From contig PCDI01000003.1 in NCBI GenBank assembly GCA_002778195.1, forward strand, positions 1,588,295-1,652,294: a stretch of 64,000 nt of DNA, in the 5' to 3' direction. Positions within the stretch are counted from its first letter, which is position 1. Each line of letters begins with the position of its first letter. The translations under genes and the position numbers were made by a program. Source of the stretch: Raffaelea ambrosiae (taxonomy: Eukaryota > Ascomycota > Sordariomycetes > Ophiostomatales > Ophiostomataceae). The notes beneath the pieces are model-generated. The model did not search any database, was not told the origin of the DNA, and worked only from the letters and a program-made list of their open reading frames with translations. Of this stretch, positions 11,038-21,814 are shown piece by piece.

Positions 11038-11580
11038 TTAAGCCACCTGCCTCTCATCCGTGACTTGTGCTAACTGTTGAGGATTGGTGTTTTGCTCGCT
11101 CAATGCGTTCAGAACACCAGACAGTTTATCATACTGCTTCTCGATCTCATCTCCCATCCCCGCTGATTTCTCCGGCTCCTCCTCCAGGCACTTCCTGGTG
11201 ATCATGCTCTTCGACGAACAGTCTTCTGAACTCTTCACGGAGGTCGAGAACATTTTTAATTAGTGGCAGCATTTGTAATTTATTCATGACGGCCTACCAC
11301 CCAGGAACAGACCTACTACCCAACGCTTATCCATTCCATCAAAGTCCTCATTAGCCGTTGTGACTTTATCATAATACTGTAGACATTCTAGTTGAGTGGA
11401 TGGTGGTATATCAAGCTCTGTGTATCGGTCCATTTCATTCCGAAGCCGTTCGGTCTGTATCCCAGCATCGAGAAGCGTAGCCGCTACAACATGTAAGCTT
11501 ATGATAGCTTTTGCATGATAGCGGTTGTCCTCTTTGCGATAGCCCCTTTCCGCACAAAACATGCGCTTCAGTGGCCCCAT
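11038..11580 (-). CDS. Hypothetical protein, possibly spliced, in an AT-rich region
   Basis: Two same-frame minus-strand segments (11580-11284 and 11253-11038) are separated by two stops. The first reads LKRMFCAERGYRKED... and ...YTELDIPPSTQLECLQYYD; the second has EIEKQYDKLSGVLNALSEQN, an amphipathic, possibly coiled-coil stretch. An intron starting at a GT near 11320 with a CTAAT branch site at about 11260 and an AG near 11230 could remove the stops, but I cannot fix the junction. No family recognised. Equally it may be a decayed gene in the AT-rich island. Confidence 0.25.
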
Positions 11581-12201
11581 GCTCCGCCTGTCCGAGGATT
11601 GACCGCCAATACTGTCCGCTTAATGTACCAAATATCTTAGCCTTTTGAGGTGACCATTATATATTAACGTGGATCTATATAACGCCGCTGGCAAGACCTC
11701 GCCATCACCTTCCACCTTCCTACTCTATACTGTACCCTCGGAACTTATTCAGACACAACTAAAAGAGATATCTCACAAGCCGGCTAATCGCTCCGAAAAA
11801 AGGCGTGCTTCAGATCATACCGACCGTAATTTAAATCAGATCGAGATTCAGATATCTCGAGCGCTCAAAAGAGGCGAGCGCGCTACGGACTATATACTTG
11901 TGAAAGCAGCTTCACCATTGAAAGCGGAACGGGGAACAAGACCTAATAGCAACACACCAAACAACTTCCCTACTTACAGACAGGTCTCAAGGGGCCCTTC
12001 TGTTAGTTGGTGGATGCTCCCTCTTCCTAGTGCCTGAAGCACGGGCCGACAGGAGGAGGGATTATTAATAGTAGTAGTTATAATTGGTATTAATTAGAAA
12101 AAGAATAATAATAAAAAGTTAATGCGTAGTTTTTTATTATTGAAAGTTTATTTAATAGAAAAAGTTGATTGTTCCTTTTCTCCTCAGGGGAGAATCACGC
12201 C
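11581..12201. other. AT-rich stretch with one unsupported ORF
   Basis: An open frame at 11669-12037 (plus) contains a basic, helical stretch but no known domain. From 12050 to 12180 the sequence is almost purely A/T with TAATA-type words, unlike the GC-rich flanks beyond 16 kb. This resembles degenerate repeat-derived or subtelomere-like sequence. Confidence 0.3.
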
Positions 12202-12521
12202 CCTTAATGCGCCTCAAAAAAAATAAAAACCACGTGACATTTCCCATACAAAAAAGTAGACTTTTACTGACATTTCGCGGTGACTTTTTTTAAAACAACG
12301 AAGTCCCCTTATCTCCGAACAATAAATTTAATAAAAAAAAATCACGAATCCCTAACCTTCTAATCCCTAACCTTCTAATCCCTAACCACGAATCCCTAAC
12401 CGACTAATCCCTAACCTATCCTAACCTCTTGTATTGTGGGTTTTTTTTTTTTTTGGTTTCGAGAGGGGGGTAGGAAAAGGTGGGTTTTATTTGGGGGGTT
12501 TTTTTTTGAGGCGCATTAAGG
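12202..12521. repeat. Short inverted-repeat element enclosing telomere-like units
   Basis: The left arm at 12202-12231 begins CCTTAATGCGCCTC followed by an A-rich run. The right arm, about 12498-12521, is its reverse complement: a T run then GAGGCGCATTAAGG. The 14-bp ends match perfectly and the A/T runs extend the pairing. The 320-bp interval is non-coding, with an A/T-rich left half, a CCCTAA-bearing tandem array (12345-12428) and a G-rich right part. No obvious target-site duplication flanks the arms. The structure suits a MITE-like or other non-autonomous element, or a hairpin-forming relic. No second copy was noticed in this window. Confidence 0.55.
12345..12428 (+). repeat. Tandem array of about 15-bp units carrying the telomere-like word CCCTAA
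   Basis: Five consecutive units of 14-15 bp of the type CTAATCCCTAACCTT run from 12345, followed by a degenerate TCCTAACC. Each full unit contains CCCTAA, the complement of the fungal telomere repeat TTAGGG, but the units are spaced by a further 8-9 bases, so this is not a plain telomere tract. Confidence 0.6.
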
Positions 12522-12664
12522 AAAGATGTGGCAAGCAAACACTTGCCAACACTAGTCTACCTCCTACTAAGTAATCTAATGCAACACAATTCACCTATCT
12601 CTTAAATGTGACCTGTGCTCTCTCTTTCCTGTCTTCCTTACATCTTGAGCTCATCCTATCCCCC

Positions 12665-15061
12665 ATGAGTAATGGACCGCAGCTGAAGATCATCGAGGAC
12701 AACCCTATTGGGAATGGACTCGATGCCTTCCGCGGTTACTTCAGTTCGATATGCGAAGAGGCGCGTGTCTCCTGTACTCCAGATGCCCTAGAACAGCTTG
12801 AACAAGAAGGTACGGCAGACCAACTTCCTTAAAATGCTCCTCTAACTAACCCATGTGCAGATATGCAGTATCTTGCGCTCAGTCTTCTGTCAGCACTTCA
12901 AATTCTCCCTGCCGCCCGCCTCTTACCTTCGAAGACAGGTCGTGGCACCCTCCGAAGCGATCTCCCAAGACTTGTTTCTGCTGCCGCCTCTGCCGACTTT
13001 GACTTCATCCGCGTCAGATCTCTCCTGAAAGCAGCCCTCGCCAACGAACCAGACGATGCCCTAATCTGGGATCAACTCTACAATGCCGTTAACGAAACCA
13101 CCCCGCCCCCCCGCACAACGGTGTCTTTCCTCCAACAAACCCCATGGCTTCGCAATACTAGCAGCTTTGCAAACTCATCCGAGCACCGCAAATACGTGGA
13201 CGATGTGCTGAAACAGGAGCTTGGCTCCTTGTATGTCGGGCTCCGCGAATTTCATCACACGTATTTCAGAGGCGTGGCCGACCTTGAGACGGCGTCTCAG
13301 ACGTTCTTCAAACAATGCCTCGAAGGTAGTGATCCACTCTTTGAGGACGGTTGGAAAGGATGGCCTAAAGATGCGAACCAGGATGATGTACTGAGCTGGT
13401 TCGCGGATTTTAACGAGAAGCTAGCGGTATTCGCAGATGGCTATAGGTCAATTTCGACATATCGATATAAACGGAGGCTATTAGCAAAGCCTAATAAGCC
13501 TATTAACGGTTCTGTGGGGCAACGAAAGATTGACGTTGGGTTTGTGAACAATCCTCAAGCTGGAAAAGACTCGAGATTTCACTGGTCCCAGATCCTCGTG
13601 CCAGGAGAGCTGAAGAGCAACCCGTCTGCCGATACAGCATCATTGTCATGGCTTGATCTTGGGAGGTACGCGAGGGAAGTGCTCGCTGCACAGGACACTC
13701 GCCGCTTCGTCTTGGGCTTTACTCTCTGCGGATCTCTTATGAGGGTTTGGATGTTCGACCGACTCGGGGGGATCGCATCCGAACAGTTCAATATCAATGA
13801 CAACGGGCTTCAGTTTGTGTCGACGATCCTTGGCTTTCTTTGGATGAACGAAGAGGAACTTGGATTTGATCCGACAATTATCTCGGCAAACCAGGAGCGA
13901 TTTATCGAGATCAATCGGTGTGGTTCGACCGAGCGGATTATCATCGACCAGGTAATGCTACGGGCGCGTTGTATAGCTGGTCGAGCGACGACATGTTGGA
14001 AAGCCCATCCCGAAGGACAGCCAGACATGCTGCTTGTTATCAAGGATTCATGGCAATACCCAGAGCGCGATGAGGAAGGCGACCTTTTACGTGAAGCGAC
14101 TGATAAAGGGGTCGTCAACGTAGCTCGATATTATTACCACGAGACAGTTCAGATACGCGGGATCGATGACGATATTCAGAGCAATACTCGGCGTGGTCTG
14201 GATATCAGGAAAGCTGCGAACTACCGCCCGCCGCGCCCAATACGGCAAATCAACGTCGCCTCTAGCGTATCGAGGGGAGGGCGCAGCGGTACCAGCGCCA
14301 GCAGGAAGCGGTCACCTAGCCAGACTAGCGCCCATCTTCCTTCCAGCAAGCGATCCTGTTCTGTGTCTTCAACCAGTATACTACCAAATCGAGTACATCG
14401 GCGTGTTATTCTCCGAGACTATGGAACACCCATCTATAAAGCAAGCTCCCGGTCGGCTCTCCTCGCGGCGCTGGAGGGTTGTATCAAAGGGCACGAATCC
14501 TTGCGCAAAGCCGGCTTCCTCCACAGAGACATTTCAGCCAATAATCTCATGATTAACGAGGACGACGATAACCCTTCCTGGCCTTCATTCTTGATTGACC
14601 TGGACCTTGCCATCAGAGAGCAACGAGAAATTGCCTCCGGAGCACAGGGCAAGACTGGCACAAGGGCGTTCATGGCAATCGGGGCGATCCTGGGCGAGCA
14701 GCATTCCTTTATGCACGATCTCGAGTCATTCTTCTGGGTGCTTTTCTTGATATGCATCCACTACGACGCACAGGGAAAATGCATCGGGCCAACTGAGTTT
14801 GACAGATGGAACTACGAGAATGATGACTGGTTGGTTACGTTAAAAAAGGGCGAGATTGATGACGAGGAAGACTTCCTCAAGAAGGCAGATCGAGACTTCA
14901 CTTCACACTACCGGCCGTTGATTCCATGGGTCAATAGATTGCGGAGGGAGGTATTCCCAAACGGAAGAAGGTGGAAGAGGCTGGAGCCGGGGCTCTATTC
15001 CTTGATGACCCAGGTCCTTCGTGACGCCCGGAAGGACCCGGAGGTGTTGGCGGACGGATAG
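12665..15061 (+). CDS. FunK1-family protein kinase
   Basis: Two exons, 12665-12809 and 12861-15061, joined across a 51-bp intron with a CTAAC branch site; 781 residues. The start is the ATG of MSNGPQLKII; an in-frame upstream ATG at 12608 is less likely. The N-terminal third (LLKAALANEPDDALIW; then WFADFNEKLAVFADG) is the usual FunK1 leader. The kinase half has GHESLRKAGFLHRDISANNL (HRD loop, about residue 600), FLIDLDLAI (DLD in place of DFG), TGTRAFMAIGAI and HDLESFFWVL, all standard for FunK1 (Pfam 17667). A low-complexity Ser/Arg-rich insert (SVSRGGRSGTSASRKR) precedes the catalytic loop. FunK1 kinases are fungus-specific, multicopy and of unknown substrate. The gene sits directly right of the AT-rich inverted-repeat island, and its codon use is less GC3-biased than that of the housekeeping genes. 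Confidence 0.88.
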
Positions 15062-16077
15062 CAATGTATGATAAGAGTCACCCGTCCACAATTGACCAGA
15101 AGCATAATGATTGCCGTTGATATTTATGCACTGAACCAGTGATGCCAAATCAGCGCTTAAATGGGTATGGGAAGCCACAAAAACTGCCCAGAACAGTGTA
15201 CCAGCTGCGAAGAAGCTCGCCCGCTACGAGCCCGATATCCGCTTCGGTGGGACCTCACGAATCAAGGAATGGTAGGAGTTGGCATTTCCTTGCCCCCTGT
15301 CGCCACGCGGCAACCCACCTACTTGTGGGGGTCTCTACTATGTAGTTCGTAATGGCCTGGGATACGCAGTCAGCTGCGGAGAGTAGGAGTATGGTCGCCG
15401 CCATGGTTGAGCATACGTGAGCGAGCACAATCGCACACCATTGAATCAACAAGCACACGTTTCAGGATTCCCAAGAAATATCTGGGACGCTGTCTTGCAC
15501 CAAAATTCTGCCGGCCCATTGTGCGAAGCGTCTTCATGTGTCCAGCATTGTTTTTCATAGACCCAGCCATCCTTACTCGAGCATTGCCGCACCTACTTCA
15601 CCATGGGTCGCATGGCAATCGAGTAAGATGATCCAAGAGGACGTGATTGCGATACACGCGGCCTCGTGTGATGCAGGTTGGGCCGAGGCTCTCGCGCAAT
15701 CGCTTGGGAGTCAGACCAATTCCCTCTCCTCCAACGCATTATTGCTACTGACGACTGACCACTCAGCAATCTTTCACTCTCAACCTTGTTCGTCGTAGCG
15801 CTTCTCAGCAACATCAGCCCTCCTCACATCCAAGAGGCACATGTCTCAACAATTGTCTATCTTGGGACCGCTCTCTTCCTTGGTTTCACAAACACCATCA
15901 GTGCGGCTAATTAGGTCCTCCGTGGCAACTTGACTGGCTACACTCATCCGATATCCAAGTTAAGATAGGCTTTTGTTTTTATTTTTTCCAAGCCTCATCT
16001 CAAGCCCATTGTTTGGACTATCCGACCCCTATTTGTCGTTGTAGTGGAAAAAAGGAGCAGAACAGAAATACACCTTC
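15062..16077. other. Intergenic with a possible small spliced ORF
   Basis: No clear gene. Between about 15570 and 15915 on the plus strand, three pieces can be joined by plausible introns (donor GTAAGA near 15623, acceptor GCAG near 15677, a second GT...CTGAC...CAG pair ending near 15767). They give a short frame that ends in two hydrophobic segments (LSTLFVVALLSN; STIVYLGTALFLGF) and a TAG at about 15912. I recognise no family, and the upstream exon boundary is unclear, so it is recorded as a possibility only. Confidence 0.25.
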
Positions 16078-17635
16078 TCATATACCGGCAATCACGGTGG
16101 GCAGGAAGGCCTTGTTGTACTCCCAGAGGACCGTCGCAAAGGGAGCCGAGAAGGCCGCACCGGTGTAGTAGGTCGACCGGTGGCCCTGGAGGGCGAGCTG
16201 CTTCTGAATGAGGCCCCCCCTGACGGCGTCGGCGGACAGCCGCGGGTGCATCTTGCCGTGGTCGGCAAAGATGGGGAACGTCGGTGCCGGGTTGCCCTCG
16301 GTGGCCGGCAGGGTGCCGGCGGCCATCATGGTGCGGATGACGTCGGCGATCCGGGCCTTCATGCTGTCGGCGGTGTCGTTGGCGGTGCCGACGGCGGTGA
16401 ACTGGAAGAGGTCCTCGGTGCCGCCCACGTACTCGATGCGGCCGATCTGGGCATACACCGGGAAGACGGTGTAGTTGCGGCTGCCGGCGGCCGAGGAGCG
16501 GTCCGAGTAGCTGTGGTTGGCCTGCAGCGACGGGTGGCGCACGAGGCCGGCGTAGACGGTCGAATAGTCGAACTGGCCGAAGACGGCCGTCTCGGCGGCG
16601 TCGACGGCCAGCGGCGCGAGGTTCTCGGCGGTGGGCTCAAAGGCGACGAGCAGGCGCTTGGCGTCGACGCAGGTCACCACGTTGTGGTCGTCTGGCCCCC
16701 CTCCAATGCGGAGCGAGACGCCCTGGTCGTCGCGCTGCTCGGTGGCGATGACGGTGCTCGAGTAGAGGACGTCGTCGTCGCCGAGGAAGTCGGCCACGGC
16801 CTGGTACAGGTCGTACAGGCGCCCAGAGGCGGGCACGGCGGCGGCGGCGGTGCCCAGCAGGGCCTCGATCATGGGGTTGGTGGAGGCCTGCATGACCCAC
16901 ATGGCCGACACGTGCATGGTGTCGCCGAGGCCCTGGGCGGTGGCGTCCCAGATCTGCGGCACGGCGGCCTCGATGCCGTACTTGGCGGCGAACGCGCCAA
17001 AGGGCATCAGCAGGTCCGCGGGGATGTCGTCGTCGGCGGCGTCCGGGAAGTGGGCGTAGCCCGGCAGCAGGTAGCGCTTGTACTGGCTGAGCACGTCGAG
17101 GTACTTTTGCAAGGCGGCGTACTTGTCGGCGTCGGCCGGGGCGGAATAGTTGGCGACGGGCCGGCCCGACTGAAAGTCGATGTAGAGGGCCTCGTTGTCG
17201 GTAAAGGTCATGGAGCCGCTGGTGGACACGTTCATGCGGGCCGGGAAGTCGAAGGCGTTTTCGTATTGCATCCAGGCCTGCACGCCAATGTTGATGACCT
17301 TGCCGGTGGCCGGGTCCTTGTAGTAGTTTGTATGGCCACCCTGGGGGTTGGGGGGAGGGGGGTTGAGTCAGCGGACATGGTTACATATCAACCACAAGGA
17401 CAGGCGCTCTGCGACTCACCAGCTGGCTGTGCTTCTCCACGAGAAGCACGCTCTTGCCATGGTCGCGCAACCACACGGCCGCATGCGCTCCGGATGCGCC
17501 GCCGCCGAGGACAACCACATCGCGAGTCAGCGTCGTGGAGCAGCCGCTGGCAGAAGCAGAAGCAGAGGCAGCTCCGTGGACAAGAAGGGGGGCCAGGAGG
17601 CCAACAGTCGCAGAAACAGTGGTAGAAGCATGCAT
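16078..17635 (-). CDS. Secreted FAD-dependent oxidoreductase, amine-oxidase / beta-cyclopiazonate dehydrogenase-like
   Basis: Two exons, 17635-17420 and 17340-16078, with a 79-bp GT...AG intron; 492 residues. The N-terminal 20-odd residues form a signal peptide (VGLLAPLLVHGAASA). A dinucleotide-binding site follows: DVVVLGGGASGAHAAVWLRD, with GGGASG at residues 44-49 and the acidic end of strand 2 at VEK. Exon 2 opens with GGHTNYYKD, the usual next conserved segment of fungal flavin amine oxidase-like proteins. The ending AAFSAPFATVLWEYN matches the C-terminal FAD-contacting region of the group annotated as beta-cyclopiazonate dehydrogenase-like. The substrate is unknown; many relatives sit in secondary-metabolite regions. 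A large antisense open frame here reflects GC bias. Confidence 0.83.
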
Positions 17636-18427
17636 GTTGGGCCAAGCATGAGATAGGATCTGGAGGCTGCCGGGACGATAAAGAGATCAGCGGCGTGTTG
17701 GTGTACTTCTTGGCCTTTTTGCGTCCCGCTCTGGTAGCTGATGGGATCGGCGCCCGTGTGATGGCTTGCACGATGGCTGTTGTGACGATTGGCGGTGAGG
17801 GTGGAACAAAAGGGAACGGACAGTCAAGAGCAGCTTGGGAGGATCATGGCAAGCTATATCAGCCTAAAGGGGTCCTCTACTACCCCAATTCTCTGGAAGA
17901 ACTGCGTGGTATAATTGGCAAAGATCCCGCTACCCAGCCGTCCCTTGTTAGCTTTGCACCTAATATAAAGTTAATATAACATAATACTTGTACTAAAACA
18001 TCAACAACCAAATAACATCCTCCAATAGAGCCCTGAGTATCTCAAAGGAGAAAGGGTATTAATAAAAGAGGAACAGCCCAATACAAAAGACAAATCCAGT
18101 CATTTACAATTTCCTGTTTCGCATATAATCCTACGCATACCTGAAATTCGAGTAACTGGGTGGTGGCAATCCTCGTGCTTGTATGGCGAATGAGACCCAC
18201 TTTATAATGACAACCGGGAATCATAAGGTTTCTAATGCCGGGAAGCCTTATCCGAGATTGGAAGATGTTGAATGACGCTGGCGTTCTTTGAGTGCCATTG
18301 TGTATGCAGCGTGACACTGGACACAAGTCTTCCGGATCGCAGTGGAATGGACGTTGGATTACAGCGAAATCTTCTTTTTTCATCTCTATGTCTCCCTCTG
18401 TCGCTCCTTCAGTTGGTATTCAGAAAA
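17636..18427. other. Intergenic upstream of the FAD enzyme
   Basis: The divergent upstream region of the oxidoreductase. A plus-strand open frame at 17695-17979 has no recognisable domain. The right part is AT-rich and featureless. Confidence 0.35.
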
Positions 18428-18990
18428 CTAGTTATTGATCAAGTCCGTCAATCTAGTTGTCGGGTTTATCAACAAGCCATCAAGATCTCGCATATTGTAT
18501 GCCCCGGATTCATCATCTCGAATCGGTGCTGGTTCAGCCAAGTTTGCCAAACGACTCGTAAACCCCAGTGACAAAAGAAGGCCGACTATTCTTGCCGCTT
18601 TGATCGTCTTGATCACTTGAGGATCGTGTTCGCCAGACTCGTTGCTAAAGGTCTCCCAGAAAGCCTTCTCTGTTCCTCTGTAATCATCGTATCGAATCCA
18701 GCCCGTCCGAAGACTGACCTTGCTGATAAACCGCTGGTACGAGTGTAGGTTGAGGCCAAAGGGTGTGATCTCAGCCTCGGCCCAGTCGACGACACCCACT
18801 AGTTGGCAGGATTTCTCGTCTACTAGAACATTGCAGTTGCCAAAATCCTTGTGGGACAGCACCGTGGGGAGAGACGAGAAGATGTCTGGCAATGCAGCGA
18901 GTGAACATTGGTGGGGACGGCCAAAGACACTACTTTCTCCTTTGGTAGTCCAATCATCCTCTCTATTCGACCATAAGCCCGTGTCTTCAG
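18428..18990 (-). pseudogene. C-terminal fragment of an aminoglycoside-phosphotransferase (APH)-family kinase-like protein
   Basis: The minus strand reads VLSHKDFGNCNVLVDE followed by LVGVVDWAEAEITPFGLNL. This is the catalytic loop (HKDFGNCN, equivalent to HGDx4N) and the Mg-binding DWxxA of the APH family. Downstream helices continue to a stop at 18428. No ATG opens this frame: it is open upstream only to about 18995, where a TGA occurs, and the N-terminal lobe cannot be found in the neighbouring sequence. A complete fungal APH protein is roughly 280-450 residues; about 150 recognisable ones remain. It is best read as a truncated relic, although an undetected upstream exon is possible. Confidence 0.5.
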
Positions 18991-19336
18991 GGGAAAGTCT
19001 CTTTGGGATTCGACCGCAGCATCAGACTCATGTATACAATTTGGTCGCAGCGTGTGGTTGATTAAGTGGGTTGTCTGTTTCGTTGCATTTCCGGACTGGG
19101 GAAGAGATAAGAGGAAAGCGTGTACTCGTAGGGCAGCAGTGGCCCACTACCCCGTGGCCCACACGCATGTGCGAGTTGAAGAAGACACTAAATAAAGAGA
19201 CTCTAGGCCGTTTTCATTCTAGGCCAGTATGAGAACGCACGGAGGTGGCTCCATCATAAAAGGCTAGACGCAGCCTGCGCTTCCTGGGGCAGACGGACGC
19301 GAGCATTCTTCGTCACCACTCACACCGACCACTGTC
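18991..19336. other. Intergenic, nothing recognised
   Basis: No open frame with similarity to known families. Confidence 0.3.
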
Positions 19337-20595
19337 ATGCCGCAGCTCTTGCAAACCATGCATGGCGTCCACTGGCTTCGAGGCCCGCGCGAGATTGCGT
19401 GCTGCCGCTGTCAGCATCGAAAGAAGAAAGTATGAAATCTGCCACACAACCCGAGAGCACATGGCGGCAGTCAATTCGTCTTGCCGAAGAGTCCTTGCGG
19501 GCTACAACTCTCCGGCATTCGCAGTGGCCCCGGCCATCATCCGGACACAGGCGTCTCTGCTGCTGACGCTGCACGCCATGCACCGCGGCGGGTTCGTTTC
19601 GGATCTCTTTGCGTATTCCTCCAGGGCCATCGAAAGCTCGGGCCTGCCGAACAGTGCGTCTGCATCACGCCGGCCGACCTCGGCGTTGGCTCCGCACAGC
19701 CTGGAAGACATCATTCGCAAGATGGCGCTCCGGACATGCCTCATGATCGACATCATCGTCTCCAACACCATGGACCACGACATCCGCTTCCACGGCACCA
19801 CCGGCGCGGGCGTCGCCTGTGAAGAGCTTCGACTCTCTCTCTGCCGCGGGCCGTCGGCGGCGGCGGCAGCGACGGCAGCGAAGCCGACCTCGATCTCTGG
19901 ATCCGGGACATCCTGGGCTTCTCGTCATCGTCGGAGCGGCATATGAGGTACAAGTCGGTGGCGTTCATGCTCAAGCTGGCCAACTACACCGTCATCTCGC
20001 TGTTCCCCCATCCCTGGCTGGCCGTGCGCGGCGGCGACGCCAAGCACCTCGTGGTGGCCGCCTGCCACGTGCTGACCACGTTCCGGCAGCTGCGCGTCGA
20101 CGACCAGGTCGCATGCTACACGTGGACAGCGGTATGTCTGCACGCCGACGCACCAGCAGCTGTCCTTGTACGACCGTCGGGATGTGTGCCGCGCCTTGTT
20201 TGCGTGCCTGGCCACCCGGGGCGACTTTGCCTGCAAGTGGTCCGAGGCAGCCGTCTTCCGCGACGTCTTTGAGATTCTCACAGAAGTCGTGCCCGTGTCC
20301 GAGTTTGGCGACCCGGGACAGCGATGGTCCATCTCGTGCGAACAGGCAAACAAGCTCAAGAGCAAGATCGCGGAGCTGGCGAGGCTCAAGGTGCAGCACC
20401 GGGTTATGGGCATGCTGCAGGATAGGCGGAGCGGCTCGAGGCCCGTCTTCCGAGCCGTCTCGGTCGAGGAGACCCGCTGGATTCAGCAACTACGAGCACA
20501 TCGAGGAGGCCGTGTTAGCGGAAGAATTTGCGAAACAGTATGGTTGTGGTGCATTCGGGCTGCATGACCGACACATCAAACGCATTTCTTTTTGA
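19337..20595 (+). pseudogene. Probable decayed regulator-like gene (weak resemblance to a Zn2Cys6 transcription factor)
   Basis: Protein-like, GC-biased coding signal runs along the plus strand but switches frame several times. From the ATG at 19337 a short frame ends in IACCRCQHRKKK and a stop; CxxCxxRK is reminiscent of a Zn2Cys6 cluster. A second frame (19520-19850) contains IIRTQASLLLTLHAM and RKMALRTCLMIDII, a helical pattern like the fungal-specific regulatory domain. A third (about 19860-20130) reads DGSEADLDLWIRDILGF and KSVAFMLKLANYTVISLF; a fourth (20166-20480) and a fifth (about 20470-20595, NYEHIEEAVLAEEFAKQYG) follow. Only the first switch (AAA|GTATGA ... CGCAG) looks like an intron. 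Either a multi-frameshift pseudogene or a badly sequenced gene; the family is tentative. Confidence 0.35.
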
Positions 20596-21143
20596 TGTTT
20601 TCTAGTGGTGACAACTTCCTGCCGCCTGTCCGTCTCTGCGGATGGCCCCCGTGTTTCCGCGTGCAGACGCCAGATATTATCTAGAATCCACAAACTCGGA
20701 AACGTCGGCCCGAACATGCTTTCGATCGAAGAGAGCAATGGCGATCTGACAGACTGGGAGAAAAAGGAGCACTTTCGCTACGTGTGTTGATATGCTTGTG
20801 TGTTATGAGCACTGCAGATGTCTGCCCTAGCCAGCATGGCCCCATAGTACCTTGTTGGTTATCGTACGTGGTAGAGGAATGCATGGATCAGATGCTTTTG
20901 GGTTATCAGATCAGATAGCTCCGGAACTGTGTCCCCCCCGTAATCGTTCAGCATGCGCCAACCAGCGATATGCCGGGCTTTTGCACCGAATGTCCGGCAG
21001 AGGGCGATTGCGGATCATCTGTCCGCTTGTCCGTTTGCGGTCGCCTTACCACCCACCCTGAACATGGAGATAAATGCCATTTGCAGGCCACATCGTACCT
21101 TTTATCAGACATCCGGCACCAGACAACGCCCATTCTAGACAAC
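20596..21143. other. Intergenic upstream of the SnoaL-like gene
   Basis: No supported gene; presumed promoter of the downstream plus-strand gene. Confidence 0.35.
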
Positions 21144-21641
21144 ATGCCGCTTTCAGAAGAGGCCTTGGCCGCCCATTCGTTCGAATACAGCGCCGGCAGT
21201 ATTGACGAGACACTGGTGAAGTTCATACAGTCATTCTACAGCTATGCCGATGACAGGGATACCGCGGATGGCTGGGCGACATCCTTCACCGAGACCGGCG
21301 TCATGAAGAAGGCTGCCCTAACTGTGTCGGGCCGTCAAGGTGAGCAAGACGGTTCTGCAACTGCCCGGCTGTTTGCTGACAAAAGGACAGATCTAGGGAA
21401 GCTGATGCAGGATTCATGGAAAGGCCTGAAGTCTAGGCAGCATGTTGTATACAAGGTTTTTCCGTTCAACCCTGGCAAACCAACCGAGGTGATGCTGTAC
21501 GGGTTGAGCAAATACGTCTACGAAGACGAGACAACAGGCGAGATGAGCTGGTCGGCTCGGCTGTGCTTTGAAAGACCAGACGACGATACCGTCCTCCTGA
21601 GCTTCTACAACATCTTTCCGGTAGGCCAACCCATTGCATGA
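21144..21641 (+). CDS. SnoaL-like (NTF2-fold) small protein
   Basis: The start is the ATG of MPLSEEALAAHSFEYSAG. A 51-bp intron, 21340-21390 (GTGAGC...GCTGAC...ACAG), gives 148 residues. The intron is a multiple of three and has no stop, so the retained form (165 residues) would also be translatable. The pattern FIQSFYSYADDRDTADGWATSF, then KSRQHVVYKVFPF, EVMLYGLSKYVYED and WSARLCFE...VLLSFYNIF is that of fungal SnoaL-like/NTF2 proteins, small cone-shaped folds that act as cyclases, isomerases or ligand-binding proteins in the cytosol. No catalytic residue can be named. It is convergent with a PLP aminotransferase 173 bp away. Confidence 0.7.
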   Translation: MPLSEEALAAHSFEYSAGSIDETLVKFIQSFYSYADDRDTADGWATSFTETGVMKKAALTVSGRQGEQDGSATARLFADKRTDLGKLMQDSWKGLKSRQHVVYKVFPFNPGKPTEVMLYGLSKYVYEDETTGEMSWSARLCFERPDDDTVLLSFYNIFPVGQPIA

Positions 21642-21814
21642 GGACTTCAAACTGTCTGCTGACAGGTTCGTCTGACTAGAGTTCCCCTCCAAAATCGGCG
21701 TAAATCCATTGGACTTGGCACGACGGCAATGCGATTGGGGAAGGAAGGCTGTGTTTAGCCAGTATTAAAATGTTGGCTGGTTTGCAAAGCAGATTCTGCG
21801 TCAAGGAACACTAC

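Noticed and set aside
12345..12428. A true chromosome end or plain interstitial telomere
   Set aside because: Units are 15 bp with only one CCCTAA each, flanked by unique coding sequence on both sides.
16180..17625. A 481-codon frame antisense to the FAD oxidoreductase
   Set aside because: GC shadow of the coding strand, no recognisable motif.
18301..21000. A complete Zn2Cys6 transcription factor gene
   Set aside because: The CxxCxxRK stretch lacks the remaining four cysteines in any frame and the rest switches frames; only a relic call is defensible.
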